A program made the translations under genes and the position numbers. Below the pieces are notes generated by a model. It did not search any database. It saw only the letters and a list, made by a program, of their open reading frames with translations, and had not been told where the DNA came from. 8,627 bases of DNA from Candidatus Gastranaerophilales bacterium (GTDB lineage Bacteria; Cyanobacteriota; Vampirovibrionia; Gastranaerophilales; Gastranaerophilaceae): contig JAJQFK010000242.1 in assembly GCA_021201175.1 (NCBI GenBank), forward strand, positions 1 through 8,627, written 5' to 3'. Positions within the stretch are counted from its first letter, which is position 1. Each line of letters starts with the position of its first letter. Below are positions 5,433-8,627 of the stretch, piece after piece.

Positions 5433-6494
5433 ATGACTAGGATAGCTATAGATGCAATGGGAGGAGATAATGCTCCCAGAGCGATAGTTGAGGGGGCAGT
5501 ATGGGCTTCTATGGAATATAATATACCTATAGAGCTTGTAGGCAAACTGTATGATATAGAAAGAGAACTTGACAGAATTGATCAGGAAGGAATACTTGTT
5601 TCAATCGGAGGCGGAATATTTCCTTCCAAAAGCATAAAAGTCAATACAAAAAGTCTTGATATAAAAAAGACCCATGCTTCTGAAATAATAGAAATGGGAG
5701 AAGCGCCGGGACAGGCAATCAGAAAAAAGAAAAATTCTTCAATAGTATTATCAGTAAATTCAGTTGTGACGGGAAGTTCGGATGCAGTTGTGGCTGCGGG
5801 TTCTACGGGAGCCGCTATGGGCGCAAGTTTGTTCGGACTCGGAAGACTTCCGGGAATTGAAAGACCCGCTATAGCTACGGTAATTCCTACAATGAAAGGT
5901 CCTCTTGTTTTAATAGATTCGGGTGCTAATACTGATTGTACTCCTACTATGTTGTATCAATTCGGTCTTATGGGTTCAATATATGCGAAATCGGTACTCG
6001 GAATTGAAAATCCGCGCATTGCACTTCTAAATATAGGTGAGGAAGCCGGAAAAGGCGACGAACTGGCAAAAGATACATATAAGCTTTTTGATGAAAATAA
6101 AGACAAATTGAATTTTATAGGTAATGCAGAAGGTAAAGAGATATTTCTCGGAAATTGTGATGTAATTGTCTGCGACGGTTTTGTCGGTAATGTTACGTTA
6201 AAAACAATAGAAGGTGTGGCAAGAATGTTCTTTTATATGATAAAGAAAGAATTTTGCCATGATAATATTTCAAAAGTTATCGGACTTCTGGTAAGACCTA
6301 TTTTAAAGAAAATGTATTCTAAAATAAATTATGAAGAATTCGGCGGGGCTTTACTTCTCGGTGTTAAAGGTATTACTGTTATATGTCATGGACGTTCATC
6401 CGCCTATGCAATAAAAAATGCAGTAAAAGTAGCGTATAATGCTGTTGAATCCGGTGTTAATAAAACGATTGCATCTTATTACGGGGAGATTTAA
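5433..6494 (+). CDS. plsX: Phosphate acyltransferase PlsX
   Basis: 353 residues. PlsX converts acyl-ACP and phosphate into acyl-phosphate, the donor used by PlsY to acylate glycerol-3-phosphate at the membrane. The family signature IAIDAMGGDNAP is at residues 4-15. HASEIIEM (81-88), AAGSTGAAMGA (121-131), SGANTDCTP (163-171), LLNIGEEAGKGDE (198-210), CDGFVGNVTLKT (247-258) and EEFGGALLLGVKG (301-313) all fall in the expected order. Residues about 50-80 look slightly longer than in many homologues, giving a length at the upper end of the family. A GGGGAT site (5417-5422) lies about 10 bases before the ATG, and AGG also abuts it. It is followed after only 3 bases by fabH, linking phospholipid and fatty-acid initiation in one unit. 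Confidence 0.97.
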   Translation: MTRIAIDAMGGDNAPRAIVEGAVWASMEYNIPIELVGKLYDIERELDRIDQEGILVSIGGGIFPSKSIKVNTKSLDIKKTHASEIIEMGEAPGQAIRKKKNSSIVLSVNSVVTGSSDAVVAAGSTGAAMGASLFGLGRLPGIERPAIATVIPTMKGPLVLIDSGANTDCTPTMLYQFGLMGSIYAKSVLGIENPRIALLNIGEEAGKGDELAKDTYKLFDENKDKLNFIGNAEGKEIFLGNCDVIVCDGFVGNVTLKTIEGVARMFFYMIKKEFCHDNISKVIGLLVRPILKKMYSKINYEEFGGALLLGVKGITVICHGRSSAYAIKNAVKVAYNAVESGVNKTIASYYGEI

Positions 6495-6497
6495 AAT

Positions 6498-7496
6498 ATG
6501 AGTATTCCGATAAAAATAGCGGGGATAGGGTTTCAGGTTCCTGAAACGGTAATAACAAATGATGATTTAACTAAAATACTTGACACCTCGGATGAATGGA
6601 TAAAAACAAGAACCGGAATAGAAAAGCGGCATGTTCTTTCAGGTAACGAATCAGCGGTTCAAATAGGAATAGAAGCAGCAAGTAAAGCTATTGAAAAGTC
6701 AAATATTGATGTAAAGGCTATCGACCTGATAATAGCAGCAGCAAGTGTAGAAACGCATGCCTATCCTTCAACTGCATGCGAAGTTCAAGCTGCAATAGGA
6801 GCAGAAAATGCGGCATGTTTTGATATTACTGCGGCTTGCTCCGGATTAATATACGGAATGGGGATTGCAAGAGCTTTTATAAAATCTGAATCAGCAAAAA
6901 CAGTCCTGGTTGTTGCAACTGATGCTATTTCAAGATGTCTTGACTGGACAGACAGAGCTTCATGTGTTTTGTTTGGTGACGGAGCCGGTGCGATGGTGTT
7001 AACAGTTTCCGATGATAATCAAGATGATATAATTGCTATTGATTTAAAGGCTGAAGGTCATCTTGGTAATTTTATAAAAATGCCGATTCCGGGTAAAAAT
7101 TGCCCTCTTGTTCAGCCTAATGACGAGGAAAAAATGTATGTAAAAATGGACGGCAAAGAGGTATATAAATACGTTGTTACAAAACTTCCGGGATATATAG
7201 AAGAATGTGTCCAAAAATCCGGACTAAAAATGTCTGATATAGATTATCTTGTTCCTCATCAGGCTAATATGCGAATTATTGAAGCACTTGAAAAAAGATT
7301 AGACTTTGACTCCTCGCACGTAATTTCAAATATTCAGGATTATGCAAACACAAGTGCGGCTTCTATTCCTATAGCAATAGTTGAAGCAGTTCAAAGCGGA
7401 AAAATGAAATTACCGTGCAGTGCTATATTAACAGGTTTCGGTGCCGGAATGACAGTCGGTACTACAGTTGTCAGATTAAGAGAGGGTATTGCATAA
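6498..7496 (+). CDS. fabH: Beta-ketoacyl-ACP synthase III (FabH)
   Basis: 332 residues, normal for the family. FabH condenses acetyl-CoA (or a short branched acyl-CoA) with malonyl-ACP to begin fatty-acid synthesis in the cytoplasm. The catalytic triad is complete: C114 in TAACSG, H254 in VPHQAN and N284 in DYANTSAASIP. SDEWIKTRTGI (31-41) holds the Trp and Arg that contact CoA in the family, and GFGAGMTVG (313-321) is the C-terminal glycine loop. GGGGAG at 6483-6488 within the end of plsX is the ribosome site, 9 bases before the ATG. The stop codon shares one base with the fabD start (TAATG), implying coupled translation. Substrate preference (acetyl or branched) cannot be read from the sequence. 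Confidence 0.98.
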   Translation: MSIPIKIAGIGFQVPETVITNDDLTKILDTSDEWIKTRTGIEKRHVLSGNESAVQIGIEAASKAIEKSNIDVKAIDLIIAAASVETHAYPSTACEVQAAIGAENAACFDITAACSGLIYGMGIARAFIKSESAKTVLVVATDAISRCLDWTDRASCVLFGDGAGAMVLTVSDDNQDDIIAIDLKAEGHLGNFIKMPIPGKNCPLVQPNDEEKMYVKMDGKEVYKYVVTKLPGYIEECVQKSGLKMSDIDYLVPHQANMRIIEALEKRLDFDSSHVISNIQDYANTSAASIPIAIVEAVQSGKMKLPCSAILTGFGAGMTVGTTVVRLREGIA

Positions 7497-8443
7497 TGAA
7501 AAAATATGCCTTAATGTTCCCCGGGCAAGGTGCGCAAAAATCCGGCATGGGAAAAGATTTATATGAAAACTCCATTGCGGCAAAAAGAGTTTTTGATACA
7601 GCAGATAGAGTTCTTGGTTATAATATTTCAGACTTATGTTTTAATGGTACAGAGCAAGATTTAATGAAAACAATAAATTCTCAGCCCTGTATATTAACTG
7701 TATCTTTAGCGGCTTATGAAGCGCTCAAAGAAAAGTTTAATATTAATCCTGCATTTACGATGGGGCATAGTCTTGGCGAGTATGCGGCTTTATATGCTGC
7801 CGGCGCGGTTGATTTAGAAACTGTTCTTAAATTAATACAAAAAAGAGCTTTCTTGATGAATGAGACCGCTGAAAATTCTAACGGTGCAATGGCTGCAGTT
7901 TTAGGACTTGATAATGAAACAGTGATAAATATTACGAATCAAATTGAAAATGTATTTGTTGCTAATTTTAATTCCCCGGGGCAAGTAGTAATTACCGGAG
8001 ATAAATCTTCAATAGACAACAGCCTTGATAAGTTTAAAGCAGCAGGGGCTAAAAGAGTAATTCCTCTTGCTGTATCAGGCGCATTTCATTCTCCGTTAAT
8101 GAAAAATGCCGGAGTGCAATTTATGGATTTTGTTGCGGATTTTGAATTTAATAATACAGAAATTCCGGTTTTCAGTAATGTTGATGCACAAGCTTCAGTT
8201 TCTGCCGCGGATTTCAAGGAAAAACTTCCTAAGCAAATATATTCCTCTGTATTATGGACTCAAACTATCGAAAATGCTTATAAAAACGGAGTTAGTTCAT
8301 TTATTGAAATCGGACCGGGGAAAATTCTTGCTGGATTGAATAAAAAAATAAACAGTGAACTTGAAACATTAAATATTTTTGATTATGAATCACTTTTAGC
8401 AGTCATAGATATTTTAAATTCAAAGGAAGAATGTCTGCGTTGA
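7496..8443 (+). CDS. fabD: Malonyl-CoA:ACP transacylase (FabD)
   Basis: 315 residues from the ATG at 7496, which overlaps the last base of the fabH stop. AGAGGG (7481-7486) lies 9 bases upstream, and the canonical start MKKYALMFPGQGAQ appears immediately. An upstream ATG at 7415 in the same frame lies deep inside fabH and is not the start. FabD moves malonyl from CoA to acyl carrier protein, supplying the substrate used by FabH. Conserved positions are present: Q11 in PGQGAQ, the nucleophile S92 in GHSLGE (90-95), R117 in QKRAF, H198 in GAFHSPLM, and the C-terminal EIGPGKIL (271-278). The end overlaps the next gene by 13 bases if that gene starts at 8431. Confidence 0.98.
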   Translation: MKKYALMFPGQGAQKSGMGKDLYENSIAAKRVFDTADRVLGYNISDLCFNGTEQDLMKTINSQPCILTVSLAAYEALKEKFNINPAFTMGHSLGEYAALYAAGAVDLETVLKLIQKRAFLMNETAENSNGAMAAVLGLDNETVINITNQIENVFVANFNSPGQVVITGDKSSIDNSLDKFKAAGAKRVIPLAVSGAFHSPLMKNAGVQFMDFVADFEFNNTEIPVFSNVDAQASVSAADFKEKLPKQIYSSVLWTQTIENAYKNGVSSFIEIGPGKILAGLNKKINSELETLNIFDYESLLAVIDILNSKEECLR

Positions 8444-8627
8444 AAATATTAAACAGAAATAATGAAATCATAAATAAACAGGTAGAAAAATACAGGAGGC
8501 TAATGGAATTTCCTGATAATCCGCTTTTAGCAAGAGGCAGAATAAGCACTATCGATGATGTTAATGAAAAAGCAGATAAATTGATACTTGAAAATAAAGA
8601 CAGTATAAAAGATAAAGTAATTAAAAT
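8431..8627 (+). CDS. Unidentified gene, N-terminal part (cut by right edge)
   Basis: The frame is open from the ATG at 8431 to the window end, giving 65 residues (begins MSALKILNRNN). AAGGA (8423-8427) is only 3 bases upstream. A second in-frame ATG at 8503 has a perfect AGGAGG (8494-8499), also at 3 bases, and a TTG at 8440 overlaps the fabD stop with more normal spacing from AAGGA. The visible part is charged and helical (RRLMEFPDN, then TIDDVNEKADKLILENKD) with no signal peptide, membrane segment or known motif. Cyanobacteria often have plsC here, but no N-H-x4-D acyltransferase motif appears in the visible residues. This is also not the fabG or acpP found at this place in E. coli. Expression with the fatty-acid operon is likely from the overlap. 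Confidence 0.65.
   Translation, partial: MSALKILNRNNEIINKQVEKYRRLMEFPDNPLLARGRISTIDDVNEKADKLILENKDSIKDKVIK

Noticed and set aside
5351..5545. 64-codon - strand reading across the rpmF-plsX junction
   Set aside because: It overlaps two certain genes and shows no family features.
7415..7495. 27-residue N-terminal extension of FabD
   Set aside because: It lies within fabH. The canonical FabD N-terminus begins at 7496 with a properly spaced ribosome site.

Overview
The window is low-GC bacterial DNA, and every coding call rests on translation and on motifs visible in the sequence. The gene order plsX-fabH-fabD without a following fabG-acpP pair is the order I associate with cyanobacteria and their non-photosynthetic gut relatives (Melainabacteria/Vampirovibrionia, e.g. 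Gastranaerophilales). The AT-rich composition and the accessory proteins would fit that group. A low-GC Firmicute cannot be excluded, so this placement is an inference of moderate confidence.

Left part (1-3650): two large, very acidic, low-complexity proteins are encoded convergently. The first, on the + strand and cut by the left edge, is a Thr/Glu/Pro/Ser-rich repeat protein of at least 468 residues, punctuated by single cysteines. It ends in a distinctive tail without a recognisable wall anchor. A strong hairpin terminator at 1417-1444 separates it from a 728-residue protein on the - strand. That protein carries a pair of EF-hand-like loops, Ser/Asp-rich linkers and helical segments, and has no visible signal peptide.

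Middle (3651-4645): a 366-base AT-rich divergent intergenic region holds an 11-bp inverted repeat, an 11-bp direct repeat 32 bp apart, one plausible sigma-70 promoter and a chain of minute ORFs. It leads into two tightly spaced small genes of unknown function: a Lys-rich 94-residue protein and a 112-residue coiled-coil protein.

Right part (4646-8627): a near-consensus sigma-70 promoter (4666-4693) is so close to the next start codon that the mRNA would begin at or next to the ATG, i.e. leaderless. It drives a compact operon: yceD (DUF177), rpmF (ribosomal protein L32), plsX, fabH, fabD and an unidentified gene running off the right edge. PlsX makes acyl-phosphate for phospholipid synthesis, FabD makes malonyl-ACP, and FabH condenses malonyl-ACP with acetyl-CoA to start fatty-acid chains, so the block couples ribosome assembly genes to membrane lipid initiation. 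All catalytic residues I could place in FabH and FabD are present.

The housekeeping operon is ordinary apart from its leaderless start and an incomplete metal motif in YceD. The less explained material is the repeat protein, the EF-hand Ser/Asp protein and the small-gene pair. I see no sequence evidence that these form one system; their adjacency is the only link.
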